This document shows, piece after piece, positions 26,276 to 34,904 of a stretch of 64,000 bases of DNA. Origin of the DNA: Streptomyces xinghaiensis S187 (lineage in GTDB: Bacteria; Actinomycetota; Actinomycetes; Streptomycetales; Streptomycetaceae); the NCBI RefSeq assembly GCF_000220705.2, contig NZ_CP023202.1:434001-498000 (forward strand), written 5' to 3'. The notes beneath the pieces are model-generated. The model was not told the DNA's origin, made no database searches, and saw only the letters and a list, made by a program, of their open reading frames with translations. How positions within the stretch are numbered: position 1 is the first letter of the stretch; each line of letters opens with the position of its first letter. Both the position numbers and the translations under genes were made by a program.

Positions 26276-28663
26276 TCAGCCGCCCGGTGCCCCTCCGGCG
26301 GCGCGGGGCCTCGGCAGGTCCGGGAGCCGGTCCAGCAGCGCCGCCCGTTCCTCGGCGAAGACGGGGTCGGCCTGGTATTCGAAGTGGCCCAGGATCGGCG
26401 CGGGGAGCGGGTGTTCGGGCGTGCGGCCGTAGGCGAGCGGGTCCTTGAGCGGGCCGCGGTCCACGTCGGGCCCCGGGGGGTCGTCGGCGCAGGCGGGGCC
26501 GGGGAGGTTGACGGGTCCGCCGATGGGGTCCGTCTCCCGCCACAGATTCCGCCAGCAGTCGATCTCGTGGTGCAGGGCGTGCAGCGGCCCGGGCCCGAAG
26601 TAGGCGGGGAACCAGCGCCCGTAGAGCCGCTCCAGCGGTGAACCGTAGGTGAGGAGCGCGACCCGGCGGCGGGTGTGCGGGCTGAGCTGCCAGACCGCGG
26701 CGGCCGCCAGGACGCTGCCCTGGGAGTGGCCGGAGAGGACGATCCGGCCGCCGGTGGAACGGGTCCAGGTCTCCATCCGCCAGGTCAGGTCGGGGACGGC
26801 GCGCTCGGCGTAGCAGGGGGGCGCGAAGGGGTGCGCGGCGCGCGGCCAGAAGGTGCCGACGTCCCAGAGGATGCCGATGGTGCGGCGGACCGCGGCGTCG
26901 CGGTAGGCGCGGCGGCCGCCGGCGAGGAAGAGGAGGAAGCCCAGGCCCATCAGCCAGGAGCCGAGCGCCTGCGAGGTCTCGGCGATCGCCTCGACCACGC
27001 CGGGCGCGCCGTCGGCGGCACGGCCGGGCACCTCGCCGGTGCTCCACGCCCCGGCGACCGCCACCCCGCCCAGCAGCAGGGTGACCACGGCGGTGGCGCC
27101 GAGGAACCAGGGGGCGCAGTCGGTGAGCCGCGCGGTGGCGGTGACGCCGGCGATCCTGCGGGTGCGCGCCGTGTCCTCCGGCTCCCCGGGGTGGCTCGCG
27201 CGGACCGCCTCGATCTGCTCGCGCCGCACCCGCCAGGTCTGGCCCGCGAAGTAGGCGGCGATCACGACGAGGACGGCCAGCAGCGGGGGGATCACCGCCG
27301 CGTGCCAGGACAGCACGGTCGGCGGCCCGCTGATGTAGCCGTCGTTCATGCCGGGGGTGCCGGGCCCGTCGAGCCAGTCGGCGACCCGCTGGGCGACGCC
27401 CCCGGACATCACACCGCCCAGCGCGCAGGCGAACACGGCGACGGCGGCGCCGCGGACGCCGCGCAGCGCCGATCGGCTGTCCGGGTCGGTGCGGTGGAGC
27501 CGGTGGCCGGCCCAGGCCGCGGCGAGCACCAGCGCCCCCTGGCCGAGGGCGATGACGCCGAAGGTCTCGTCCCCCGGCAGCAGGCCGCCGGACCGCCAGC
27601 CGGGCCGCGACCAGGCCGCGTGCACCGCGGCCAGCACCAGCAGCCCCAGCGCGGTGCCGGGCAGGAAGCGCACGACGGCGCGGTCCAGCCGGTCGTCCGG
27701 TACGGACTCGGTGCGCCCCCGGGAGCTCACCACCCAGACGACGAAGAGACCGGCGAGCACCAGCGACACCTCCAGGCACCAGCCGAAGAAGTCGAGCCAG
27801 TGCCCGCCGCCGGGCTTGCGGTCGTACCGGGTGGCGGCCGCGGAGAGCGCGGCGGCCACGGTCAGGAAGCCCGCGGCGGTGTGCGCGGCGCGCAGCCGGG
27901 CCACCAGACGGCGGCCGTACCAGAAGCCGGGCAGCCGCAGGGCGGGCTGGTGGGCGGCGCCCGGGTCGCCCTCCCGCAGGGGCTCGTGCACCGGCGGGGG
28001 CGCCGACTCGTAGGCGCTCCAGGTGTGGTGGGAGAGCCACCAGAGCAGCCCGGTCAGCGCGGCGGGGATGAGCGCGGCCAGCGCCAGGCGGCGGCCGGGC
28101 TGGCTCCACCAGCCGCCCTGTTCGGGCGAGAGGAAGCCCAGCCAGGTGCGGCTCCGCGCGCACTCCGTGGAGCCGGCGCACTGCCAGGCCACCAGGTCGA
28201 GGGCGACCTCGCAGGCCGCGGCCGTCAGCAGCACGGTCAGGCTGAGGGCGACCAGGCGGATCAGCAGTCCGTACAGCCGGATCAGCGTCCTGCTGCCCGT
28301 GGCGGACGGGCGCATCCAGTGCGCCAGGTTGACGACCATGAAGGGCAGTAACAGCAGCCACAGCGCGCGGGCGCCGTTGCCCGAGGTGAGGCCGCCCCAG
28401 CAGTACGCCTCCGGGACCGGCTCGCCGCCGTGGCGGCCGGGCTGCCGCTCCGCCCCGGCGTCGTCGGCCCGGCGGTGAATGCCCGCGGTGTTGTCGCCCG
28501 TGACGCGCACGGTGCGCGGGTCGTCCAGCACCTCCTGCGGTGTGGCGCCGCCGACGCCGTGCACGAGGAGTTCCAGGGCGAGTCCCCCCGTCCCGCCCTC
28601 CGCGTCCGCCGGTGCGCCGTCCCGGTCCTCCGGTCCGGCCGTGTCCGGGTGTGTGACCGCCAT
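26276..28663 (-). CDS. large integral membrane protein with lipase-type hydrolase motif
   Basis: 795 residues. The N-terminal 60 residues include ALELLVHGVGGATPQEVLDD, a lipase-like HG motif; then about ten membrane segments from roughly 95 to 590; the C-terminal 200 residues carry GGRIVLSGHSQGSVLAAA, a nucleophile elbow GHSQG of alpha/beta hydrolases, with TYGSPLERLYGRWFPAYFG after it. The hydrolase fold appears split by the membrane domain. ATG 28663 follows GGGAG. Similar proteins exist in actinobacteria without known function; a membrane-bound esterase or lipase acting on lipids is plausible. Divergent from the DeoR gene. Confidence 0.82.
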   Translation of the reverse strand: MAVTHPDTAGPEDRDGAPADAEGGTGGLALELLVHGVGGATPQEVLDDPRTVRVTGDNTAGIHRRADDAGAERQPGRHGGEPVPEAYCWGGLTSGNGARALWLLLLPFMVVNLAHWMRPSATGSRTLIRLYGLLIRLVALSLTVLLTAAACEVALDLVAWQCAGSTECARSRTWLGFLSPEQGGWWSQPGRRLALAALIPAALTGLLWWLSHHTWSAYESAPPPVHEPLREGDPGAAHQPALRLPGFWYGRRLVARLRAAHTAAGFLTVAAALSAAATRYDRKPGGGHWLDFFGWCLEVSLVLAGLFVVWVVSSRGRTESVPDDRLDRAVVRFLPGTALGLLVLAAVHAAWSRPGWRSGGLLPGDETFGVIALGQGALVLAAAWAGHRLHRTDPDSRSALRGVRGAAVAVFACALGGVMSGGVAQRVADWLDGPGTPGMNDGYISGPPTVLSWHAAVIPPLLAVLVVIAAYFAGQTWRVRREQIEAVRASHPGEPEDTARTRRIAGVTATARLTDCAPWFLGATAVVTLLLGGVAVAGAWSTGEVPGRAADGAPGVVEAIAETSQALGSWLMGLGFLLFLAGGRRAYRDAAVRRTIGILWDVGTFWPRAAHPFAPPCYAERAVPDLTWRMETWTRSTGGRIVLSGHSQGSVLAAAAVWQLSPHTRRRVALLTYGSPLERLYGRWFPAYFGPGPLHALHHEIDCWRNLWRETDPIGGPVNLPGPACADDPPGPDVDRGPLKDPLAYGRTPEHPLPAPILGHFEYQADPVFAEERAALLDRLPDLPRPRAAGGAPGG

Positions 28664-28885
28664 GGTGATCTCCCGATCCGTCCGCTGCGCGCACCAGGAT
28701 CCCGCCCGGCGGCGGGAGTTCGCGGGCGGCGCGGCGGAGGTGAGGCCGGATCGTGACCGGACGCACACGCTCCGGCCACAGGCCGCGGGCGGTGCTCGGC
28801 ACGGCGCCGGGCCGCCTGCCGTGGGAGGATGGCCGGCGCGACGGGGCGGCCGGCATCCGCCCGCTGACGAGGGACGGGGGCTGAA

Positions 28886-29740
28886 GTGAGCGAGAGCCAG
28901 AACCTGCTGGCGGAGCAGCGGCGGGCACTGATCGTCGACGAGGTCAGGCGGCGGGGCGGTGTCCGGGTCAACGAGCTGACCCGGCGGCTCAACGTGTCGG
29001 ACATGACGGTCCGCCGCGATCTGGACGCGCTCGCCCGGCAGGGCATGGTGGAGAAGGTGCACGGCGGGGCGGTGCCGGTCGCGGAGGCCAGTTCGCACGA
29101 ACCGGGTTTCGAGGCGAAGTCCACGCTGGAGCCCACCGCCAAGGAGGAGATCGCCCGCGCCGCGGCGGGGCTGGTGGCCCCCGGCAGCGCCGTCGCGCTG
29201 TCCGGCGGGACGACGACGTTCGCGGTGGCCCGCCGGCTGCTGGACATCCCGGACCTGACGGTGGTGACGAACTCCGTGCGGGTGGCCGACGTCTTCCACA
29301 CCGCCCAGGGCACGGCCGCGTCCGCGCGCCCGGGCGCGCCCCGGCAGGCGCCGGCCACGGTCGTGCTGACGGGCGGCGTGCGCACCCCCTCGGACTCGCT
29401 GGTCGGTCCGGTGGCCGACCAGGCCATCCGGTCCCTCCACTTCGACCTGCTCCTCCTGGGGGTGCACGGCATCTCGGCGGAGGCCGGGCTGTCCACGCCC
29501 AACCTCGCCGAGGCGGAGACCAACCGCCGGCTGGTGCGTTCGGCGCGGCGGGTGGTGGTGGTCGCGGACCACACCAAGTGGGGCACGGTGGGGCTCAGTT
29601 CGTTCGCCTCGCTGGAGGAGGTGGACGTCCTGGTGACGGACCCGGGCCTGTCGCCGGCCGCCCGGGCGGAGATCGCCGAACGGCTGCCGGAGCTGATCGT
29701 CGCGGGCGAGGACGACACGGGGCGCGTCACGGACGGCTGA
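28886..29740 (+). CDS. DeoR/GlpR-family transcriptional regulator
   Basis: 284 residues. The winged helix-turn-helix at 10-70 has the DeoR signature VNELTRRLNVSDMTVRRDLDAL, followed by HGGAV. The C-terminal DeoRC sugar-phosphate sensor contains SGGTTTFAVARRL, LTGGVRTPSDSLVGP and the conserved HTKWG. Regulators of this family respond to phosphorylated sugars or nucleosides. No sugar kinase or transporter gene adjoins it, so its target is unclear. GTG start at 28886 behind GGGACGGGGG. Confidence 0.93.
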   Translation: MSESQNLLAEQRRALIVDEVRRRGGVRVNELTRRLNVSDMTVRRDLDALARQGMVEKVHGGAVPVAEASSHEPGFEAKSTLEPTAKEEIARAAAGLVAPGSAVALSGGTTTFAVARRLLDIPDLTVVTNSVRVADVFHTAQGTAASARPGAPRQAPATVVLTGGVRTPSDSLVGPVADQAIRSLHFDLLLLGVHGISAEAGLSTPNLAEAETNRRLVRSARRVVVVADHTKWGTVGLSSFASLEEVDVLVTDPGLSPAARAEIAERLPELIVAGEDDTGRVTDG

Positions 29741-29786
29741 CCGCCGTCCCGGCCGGGGGACGGGGCCGGTGCCCGGACCGGGCCGT

Positions 29787-29819
29787 ACGGACGCCCCCGC
29801 CCCGCGGCGGGTGTTCCGT
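29787..29819. terminator. inverted repeat at a convergent junction
   Basis: ACGGACGCCCCCGCC pairs imperfectly with GGCGGGTGTTCCGT around a 4-nt loop, between the DeoR and PLP-enzyme genes. Confidence 0.55.
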
Positions 29820-30955
29820 CAGCGGCCCCGCCACTCGCCGGTGGCGAGCAGTGTGGTGATCGCGTCGCTGTACGGGGCGATGTCCAGGCCCTGTTCCTCC
29901 AGCCAGGCGTCGGAGTAGTACTTGTCGAGATAGCGGTCGCCCGCGTCGCAGATGAGGGTCACGACACTGCCCCGCTCGCCGGCGGCGGCCATCTCGGCCA
30001 CGATCTTCAGGGCGCTCCACAGCCCGGTGCCGGTGGAGCCGCCGGCCTTGCGGCCGATGGCTGCTTCCAGGGCCCGGACGGCGGCGACGCTGGCGGCGTC
30101 CGGCACCTTCATCATCCGGTCGATCGCGCCGGGGACGAAACTGGGTTCCATCCGGGGGCGGCCGATGCCCTCGATGCGCGAGGCGGCCTCGCAGCGGGCG
30201 TCCGTGTCGCCGGTCGTCCAGCCCTGGAAGAAGCAGGAGTTCTCCGGGTCGGGGACGCACACGCGGGTGTCGTACTGCATGTAGTGGATGTACCGGGCGA
30301 TGGTCGCGGAGGTGCCGCCGGTACCGGCGGTGGCGACGATCCAGGCGGGCTCGGGATAGCGCTCCATGCGGAGCTGTTCGTAGATCGATTCGGCGATGTT
30401 GTTGTTGCCGCGCCAGTCGGTGGCCCGCTCCGCGTAGGTGAACTGGTCCATGTAGTGGCCCCCGGACTCGGCGGCGAGCGTGGCCGAGACCTCGTACACC
30501 GTCCGCGGGTCGTCCACCAGATGGCACCGGCCGCCCTGGAACTCGATCAGCCGCATCTTCTCCCGGCTGGTGGTGCGCGGCATCACCGCGATGAAGGGCA
30601 CGCCGATCAGCTGGGCGAAGTACGCCTCGGAGACGGCGGTGGAGCCGCTGGACGCCTCGATCACGGGTTTGCCCGGCCGGATCCACCCGTTGCACAGTCC
30701 GTACAGGAAGAGCGAACGGGCCAGCCGGTGTTTGAGACTGCCGGTCGGATGGGTGGACTCGTCCTTGAGGTACAGGTCGATGCCCCAGGCGGCGGGCAGC
30801 GGGAAGCGCAGCAGATGGGTGTCGGCCGAGCGGTTGGCGTCGGCCTGGACCTTCCGCACGGCATCGTTGAGCCAGGCCCGGTACCCGGGGTCGCTGCGGT
30901 CCGTGTCGAGGGTGACGGCCGGACAGCCGGCCCGTTCCTGCTCCGTGGTGCCCAC
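29819..30955 (-). CDS. PLP-dependent cysteine-synthase-family enzyme (Cds1-like)
   Basis: 378 residues of fold-type II PLP enzyme. The PLP lysine lies in PTGSLKHRLA, the substrate loop is EASSGSTAVSEAY, and the phosphate-binding loop is ATAGTGGTSATI. The pattern (long inserts, GGSTGTGLW near the C-terminus) matches the group that includes mycobacterial Cds1, an L-cysteine desulfhydrase giving H2S, pyruvate and ammonia, rather than CysK. That reaction is inferred. The GTG at 30955 has GAGGAG 10 nt before it. Monocistronic. Confidence 0.88.
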   Translation of the reverse strand: MGTTEQERAGCPAVTLDTDRSDPGYRAWLNDAVRKVQADANRSADTHLLRFPLPAAWGIDLYLKDESTHPTGSLKHRLARSLFLYGLCNGWIRPGKPVIEASSGSTAVSEAYFAQLIGVPFIAVMPRTTSREKMRLIEFQGGRCHLVDDPRTVYEVSATLAAESGGHYMDQFTYAERATDWRGNNNIAESIYEQLRMERYPEPAWIVATAGTGGTSATIARYIHYMQYDTRVCVPDPENSCFFQGWTTGDTDARCEAASRIEGIGRPRMEPSFVPGAIDRMMKVPDAASVAAVRALEAAIGRKAGGSTGTGLWSALKIVAEMAAAGERGSVVTLICDAGDRYLDKYYSDAWLEEQGLDIAPYSDAITTLLATGEWRGR

Positions 30956-31125
30956 CAGCGCCGCTCCTCGCGTTCACGTCCCGGGCCCGGACGCGCCGGC
31001 GCCGGGTCGGCTCGATCATAGGCCGGGACTGGTGTCCGGGGCCGGTCGCGGGCACACTGACCGGCAGGGCGCAATCGAGCGGGGCGGACGGAGCAGTCCG
31101 GTCGGGACCTGAGGGGGCGGTACGG

Positions 31126-31455
31126 ATGGCGGAGCCGCAGTTCAAGGCCACACGGGTGGGGATCGGGCACCGGCTGCGCTCCCTGACCCGGGCCGGGCAG
31201 GTGCAGATCCGGGACGGCAAGCTGACGCTGATGAACAGCCAGGGCACGGAGATCGACAGCGCACCGGTGCACCTGGTGCGGGCCGACAAGCCCTGGTTCG
31301 CGAGCGGCGACGAGGCGCTGGCCACGGTCAACGGCAACCGCTACCGGCTCAAACTGGGCGCGCGCGACCCGGAGCCCGGCGAGGACGGACCGCCCTCGGC
31401 GAGCAGCTTCTTCGACGCGGTGCGGACGGCCGGAGGCGACGCCGCCCGCGAGTGA
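31126..31455 (+). CDS. small conserved hypothetical protein, 109 aa
   Basis: ATG 31126 follows GAGGGGGCGG. The sequence is a compact beta-rich domain (VQIRDGKLTLMNSQGTEIDS, then TVNGNRYRLKLG), with a polar C-terminal tail. No signal or membrane segment. It resembles small Streptomyces proteins of unknown function. Alone between two convergent or tandem units. Confidence 0.72.
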   Translation: MAEPQFKATRVGIGHRLRSLTRAGQVQIRDGKLTLMNSQGTEIDSAPVHLVRADKPWFASGDEALATVNGNRYRLKLGARDPEPGEDGPPSASSFFDAVRTAGGDAARE

Positions 31456-31638
31456 GGTGCGGCGGCGCGAGTTGCGGCCGAGCGGGCCCGGGTCCAGGCT
31501 GGTGTGACGTAACCGAGGGTTTACCGGCGGTGACGCTTCTGTGCGGGCCCCGCCGGGCACAGACAGCAGTCACACCCAGGCTTGGGTGCGTTCCGTTGGA
31601 TGCGTTTCGGTCCCCGAACCTCTCAGGGAGTCGCAGCC

Positions 31639-32208
31639 GTGATCAGCAAGCCACGCGGGCACTGCACGGTGGAGCTCCTGGCCCTGCCGTCGCGTATCGG
31701 CCAGGTACGCAGAATCGTCTCGGCGCATCTCCGGTACTGGCGTCTCGACCCCTTGATCGACGCGGCGGCGCTCGGAGTCACCGAGCTGCTCAGCAATGTC
31801 CACCGCCATGCCCAGCCGGACAAGAACTGCACGGTCGAGATCCTTCTGCTGCCGGAGCGCCTGACCGTCTCGGTGCACGACAGTGATCCCCGGGTGCCCC
31901 GCGTCCACGCCGCCGGCGCCTCCGCCACCTACGGCCGGGGGCTCTCCATGATCGCTTCCGTCAGTGAGAGCTGGGGGGTGCGGGAACGGGACGGGGGGCG
32001 CGGCAAGGCCGTGTGGTTCTCCCTGCACGCACCGGTCACCGCCGGCCCCGGCGCGCCCCCGCCCGCCGCCGGACCGGCCCGCGCCGCGCGGCGGTCCGCC
32101 GGGGCGGGGCCGGCCGCCGCTCCGCTGTCCGGCGCCGGTGCACCGCTCCGGCACACCCCGGTGGCGCCGCGCGAACCCGCCGCGGCCGGCGCCCGCGCCC
32201 CGGGCTGA
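31639..32208 (+). CDS. RsbW-type histidine-kinase-like ATPase (anti-sigma-factor family)
   Basis: 189 residues. A HATPase_c_2 domain occupies 1-130: N box ALGVTELLSNVHRHA, G1 box VSVHDSDPRVPRV and G2 region ATYGRGLSMIASVSESWG. The C-terminal 55 residues are a disordered Ala/Pro tail. GTG 31639 is preceded by AGGGAG. Streptomyces has dozens of these, which act as anti-sigma kinases or switch proteins; partner sigma and antagonist are not adjacent. Confidence 0.92.
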   Translation: MISKPRGHCTVELLALPSRIGQVRRIVSAHLRYWRLDPLIDAAALGVTELLSNVHRHAQPDKNCTVEILLLPERLTVSVHDSDPRVPRVHAAGASATYGRGLSMIASVSESWGVRERDGGRGKAVWFSLHAPVTAGPGAPPPAAGPARAARRSAGAGPAAAPLSGAGAPLRHTPVAPREPAAAGARAPG

Positions 32209-32237
32209 CCGGCCGCCGGGCCCCGGGCCCGGCCGGT
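32208..32237. terminator. terminator hairpin at a convergent junction
   Basis: ACCGGCC (32208-32214) and GGCCGGT (32231-32237), with additional GCCGGG/CCCGGC pairing inside, between the RsbW-like and ROK genes. Confidence 0.6.
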
Positions 32238-32264
32238 CCGCGCGCCGGGCCCCCGTCCCGTTCC

Positions 32265-33527
32265 TCAGCCGGCGAGGGTGCCCAGCGGATCGTCCAGGAC
32301 CGGCTGCCAGGCCAGCTCGGCCGCGCCGACCAGGCTGTTGTGGTCCAGCGCGCACTCCAGCACCGGCACACTGCCGCTCCGGCCCCAGAGGCTGCGTTCG
32401 GCGACCACCGCCCGCAGCCGCTCCGGGTCGGCCTTGAGCAGATCCTGGTAGAGGCCGCCGAGCACGATCCGGTCCGGGTTGAGGATGTTGACGAGCCCGG
32501 CCAGTCCGAGTCCGAGCCGGGCGACGAGCAGATGGGCGGCGCTCCGTACGGCCGGGTCGCCGTACTCCGTGCGGAGCAGGTCGCGGGAGCGCTGGAGCAG
32601 GGAGACCTCCGGGCCGGGGTCGCGCCCGGCGGCCGTCACGAAGGCCAGCGGGTCCGCCTCGACGTCGAGGCAGCCGCGGTTGCCGCAGTGGCACGGGCGG
32701 CCGTCCGGGTTGACGGTCAGATGCCCGACCTCCAGGGCGAGGCCCGAACTCCCGGTGTGCAGGCGCCCGTCGAGGACGAGCGCACCGCCGACACCGCGGT
32801 GGCCGGTGGCCACGACGAGCAGGTCGCGGGCGCCGCGGCCGGCGCCGTGCCGGTGCTCGGCGAGCGCCGCGAGGTTGACGTCGTTGCCGGCGAAGACGGC
32901 CGGGCCGCCGGGAGAGCCGGGGCTGCCCGGAGTGCCGGGGCTGCCGGGAGTGCCGGGGAGGATGCCCGCGTCGCGTACCGCCTCGCGGAAGAGCTCCCGG
33001 ACCGGCGCGCCCACGGGCCAGGCGAGATGGAGCGGGTTGAGGGCGGTGCCCTCCGGCTCGGCCACCGCCGAGGGGACGGCCAGCCCGGCGCCCACGCAGC
33101 GGCGGCCGCTCTCCGCGAGCAGCCCGGCCCCCGCCTCGACGACGGCCGCGAGGACGTGCCCGGGGTCGGCCGGTACGTCCTGGCAGCCGGGCGCGGTGGC
33201 GACGATGCGGCCGCCGAGCCCGACCAGCGCGGCGCGGAAGCCGTCGGCGTGCACCTGCGCCGCCAGCACCACCGGTCCCCCGGCGTCGACGGCCAGCCGG
33301 TGCGAGGGCCTGCCCTGTGCTCCGGCGGCGCCGCCCGGCCGGGAGTCCACCGTGATCAGCCCCAGCGCCTCCAGCTCGGCGGCGACGGCTCCGGCGGTCG
33401 CCCGCGTCACCCCGAGCTCCGCCGTGAGGACGGCACGGGTGGGCGCCCGTCCGGTGTGTACGAGCTCCAGCGCCGGTCCGAGGGCGTTGCGGCCTCTCTC
33501 CAGCCGTGTTGTCCGAGATGGGGTCAC
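32265..33527 (-). CDS. ROK-family transcriptional regulator (NagC/XylR type)
   Basis: 420 residues. An N-terminal winged HTH (LVHTGRAPTRAVLTAEL...VTRATAGAVAAELEALGLI) precedes a ROK domain with the zinc-binding motif CHCGNRGCLDVE and EVGHLTVNPDGR. An inserted Gly/Pro/Ser repeat (LPGTPGSPGTPGSPGS) at about 190-210 comes from a DNA tandem repeat. The GTG at 33527 lies 6 nt after GAGAAT on the minus strand and 17 bp from the divergent MFS start, so the two promoters overlap and the regulator very likely controls the transporter and itself. Ligand is probably a sugar. Confidence 0.9.
   Translation of the reverse strand: MTPSRTTRLERGRNALGPALELVHTGRAPTRAVLTAELGVTRATAGAVAAELEALGLITVDSRPGGAAGAQGRPSHRLAVDAGGPVVLAAQVHADGFRAALVGLGGRIVATAPGCQDVPADPGHVLAAVVEAGAGLLAESGRRCVGAGLAVPSAVAEPEGTALNPLHLAWPVGAPVRELFREAVRDAGILPGTPGSPGTPGSPGSPGGPAVFAGNDVNLAALAEHRHGAGRGARDLLVVATGHRGVGGALVLDGRLHTGSSGLALEVGHLTVNPDGRPCHCGNRGCLDVEADPLAFVTAAGRDPGPEVSLLQRSRDLLRTEYGDPAVRSAAHLLVARLGLGLAGLVNILNPDRIVLGGLYQDLLKADPERLRAVVAERSLWGRSGSVPVLECALDHNSLVGAAELAWQPVLDDPLGTLAG
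32916..32958. repeat. 18-bp tandem repeat within the ROK gene
   Basis: GCCGGGGCTGCCCGGAGT (32916-32933) is followed by GCCGGGGCTGCCGGGAGT (32934-32951) and a third partial copy to 32958. It is in frame and encodes the Gly-Pro/Ser-rich insert. Confidence 0.85.
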
Positions 33528-33544
33528 CCCCCTATTCTCACTTT
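33509..33544. promoter_or_regulatory. overlapping divergent promoters of ROK and MFS genes
   Basis: Plus strand: TTGTCC (33509-33514), 18 nt, TATTCT (33533-33538), 6 nt, GTG start. Minus strand: GAGAAT (33539-33534), 6 nt, GTG start at 33527. The two -10 boxes share 5 bp, so the polymerases should compete and both mRNAs be leaderless. Confidence 0.6.
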
Positions 33545-34819
33545 GTGCCGACCCTGAACAAAATACGGACGCTCTGTTCGGGCGGAAAGGGCGGCGACAC
33601 CGCCGGTCCCGTACCGAACCGGCTGCGTACCGCGCTCACCCTCTTCTTCGCCCTGGACGGCTTCGTCTTCGCCGGCTGGGTCGTCCGCATTCCCTCGGTC
33701 AAGGAGCAGACCGGCGCCACCGCGGGCGACCTCGGCCTGGCCCTGCTCGGCGTCTCCGCGGGCGCGGTGGCCACCATGACGGTCACCGGCCGCCTCTGCG
33801 ACCGCTTCGGCACCGCGCGGGTGACGGTCGCCAGTGCCGCCCTGCTCTCGCTGAGCGTCGCGCTGCCGGCCCTCACCCACTCCGTGCTCGCCCTGGGGCT
33901 GGTGCTGCTGCTGTTCGGCACCGGGTACGGGGCCGTCAACGTGGCCATGAACAGCGCGGCCGTGGACCTGGTGGCCGCGCTGCGCCGCCCCGTGATGCCG
34001 TCGTTCCACGCCGCGTTCAGCCTCGGCGGCATGGTCGGGGCGGGCCTGGGCGGCCTGGTCGCCGGGCAGCTCTCCGCCGCCCGGCATCTGGCCGCGCTGA
34101 GCCTCGTCGCCCTGCTCGTCACCGTGGCCGCGGGGCGCGTCCTCCTGGCGCACCCGATTCCCGTTCCGGAGCGCGCCCTCGCCCGTACGCCTCGCGCGGA
34201 CTCCGGCGCCCGCACGGCCGTACGCGCTCCCCGGCACACCACCCGCACCCGCCGGGCGGTGCTCCTCTTCGGCTTCATCGCCTTCTGCACCGCGTACGGC
34301 GAGGGCGCGCTGGCGGACTGGGGCGCGCTCCACCTCCAGCAGGACCTGGCGGCCCACCCGGGTGTCGCCGCCGCGGGCTACGCCCTCTTCGCCCTGGCCA
34401 TGACGGTGGGCCGGCTGACCGGCACCGCGCAGCTGCTGCGGCTCGGCCGGACCCGCGCCCTCGTGGCCGGCGGCGCGACGGCCGCCGCCGGGATGCTGCT
34501 CGGCGCGCTGGCGCCCACCGTCTGGCTCGCCCTGCTCGGTTTCGCGGTGACGGGGCTGGGGCTGGCGAACGTCTTCCCCGTCGCCGTCGAACGGGCCGGG
34601 GCGCTCGCGGGCCCGAGGGGCGTGGCCACCGCCTCCACGCTCGGCTACGGCGGCATGCTGCTCGGCCCGCCCGCCATCGGCTTCCTGGCCGACTGGTACT
34701 CCCTGCCCGCCGCGCTCACCACCGTCGCGGTGCTGGCGGGGCTGTCCGCGCTGGCCGCCCCGCTCCTCGGACGGACGGTGAGCCCGGAGGCCGGGCCCGC
34801 GAACGGCCCGGGAGGCTGA
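33545..34819 (+). CDS. MFS transporter divergent from a ROK regulator
   Basis: 424 residues and about 12 membrane segments. Typical sugar-porter/YbjJ-like features: FALDGFVFAGWVVRIPSVKE at helix 1 and loop, GRLCDRFGTARV, MNSAAVDLV with FHAAFSLGGMVGAGLGG, and GLANVFPVAVERAG late in the chain. The GTG at 33545 follows a complete -35/-10 pair with only 6 nt between, indicating a leaderless start; in-frame ATGs upstream (33506, 33518) would run into the ROK gene. Likely sugar or sugar-acid transport under ROK control, by context. Confidence 0.85.
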   Translation: MPTLNKIRTLCSGGKGGDTAGPVPNRLRTALTLFFALDGFVFAGWVVRIPSVKEQTGATAGDLGLALLGVSAGAVATMTVTGRLCDRFGTARVTVASAALLSLSVALPALTHSVLALGLVLLLFGTGYGAVNVAMNSAAVDLVAALRRPVMPSFHAAFSLGGMVGAGLGGLVAGQLSAARHLAALSLVALLVTVAAGRVLLAHPIPVPERALARTPRADSGARTAVRAPRHTTRTRRAVLLFGFIAFCTAYGEGALADWGALHLQQDLAAHPGVAAAGYALFALAMTVGRLTGTAQLLRLGRTRALVAGGATAAAGMLLGALAPTVWLALLGFAVTGLGLANVFPVAVERAGALAGPRGVATASTLGYGGMLLGPPAIGFLADWYSLPAALTTVAVLAGLSALAAPLLGRTVSPEAGPANGPGG

Positions 34820-34904
34820 CGCCCCGGACGACGGCTCCCCCACCGGACGGTGGACCCCGGGCGTGCCCGGAACGGGCCGCCCGGGACGCGCCGCCGGGAC
34901 GGGC

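Noticed and set aside
31452..31886. Short plus-strand frame between the 109-aa gene and the RsbW-like gene
   Set aside because: No ribosome site and poor codon bias; overlaps the real GTG start at 31639.
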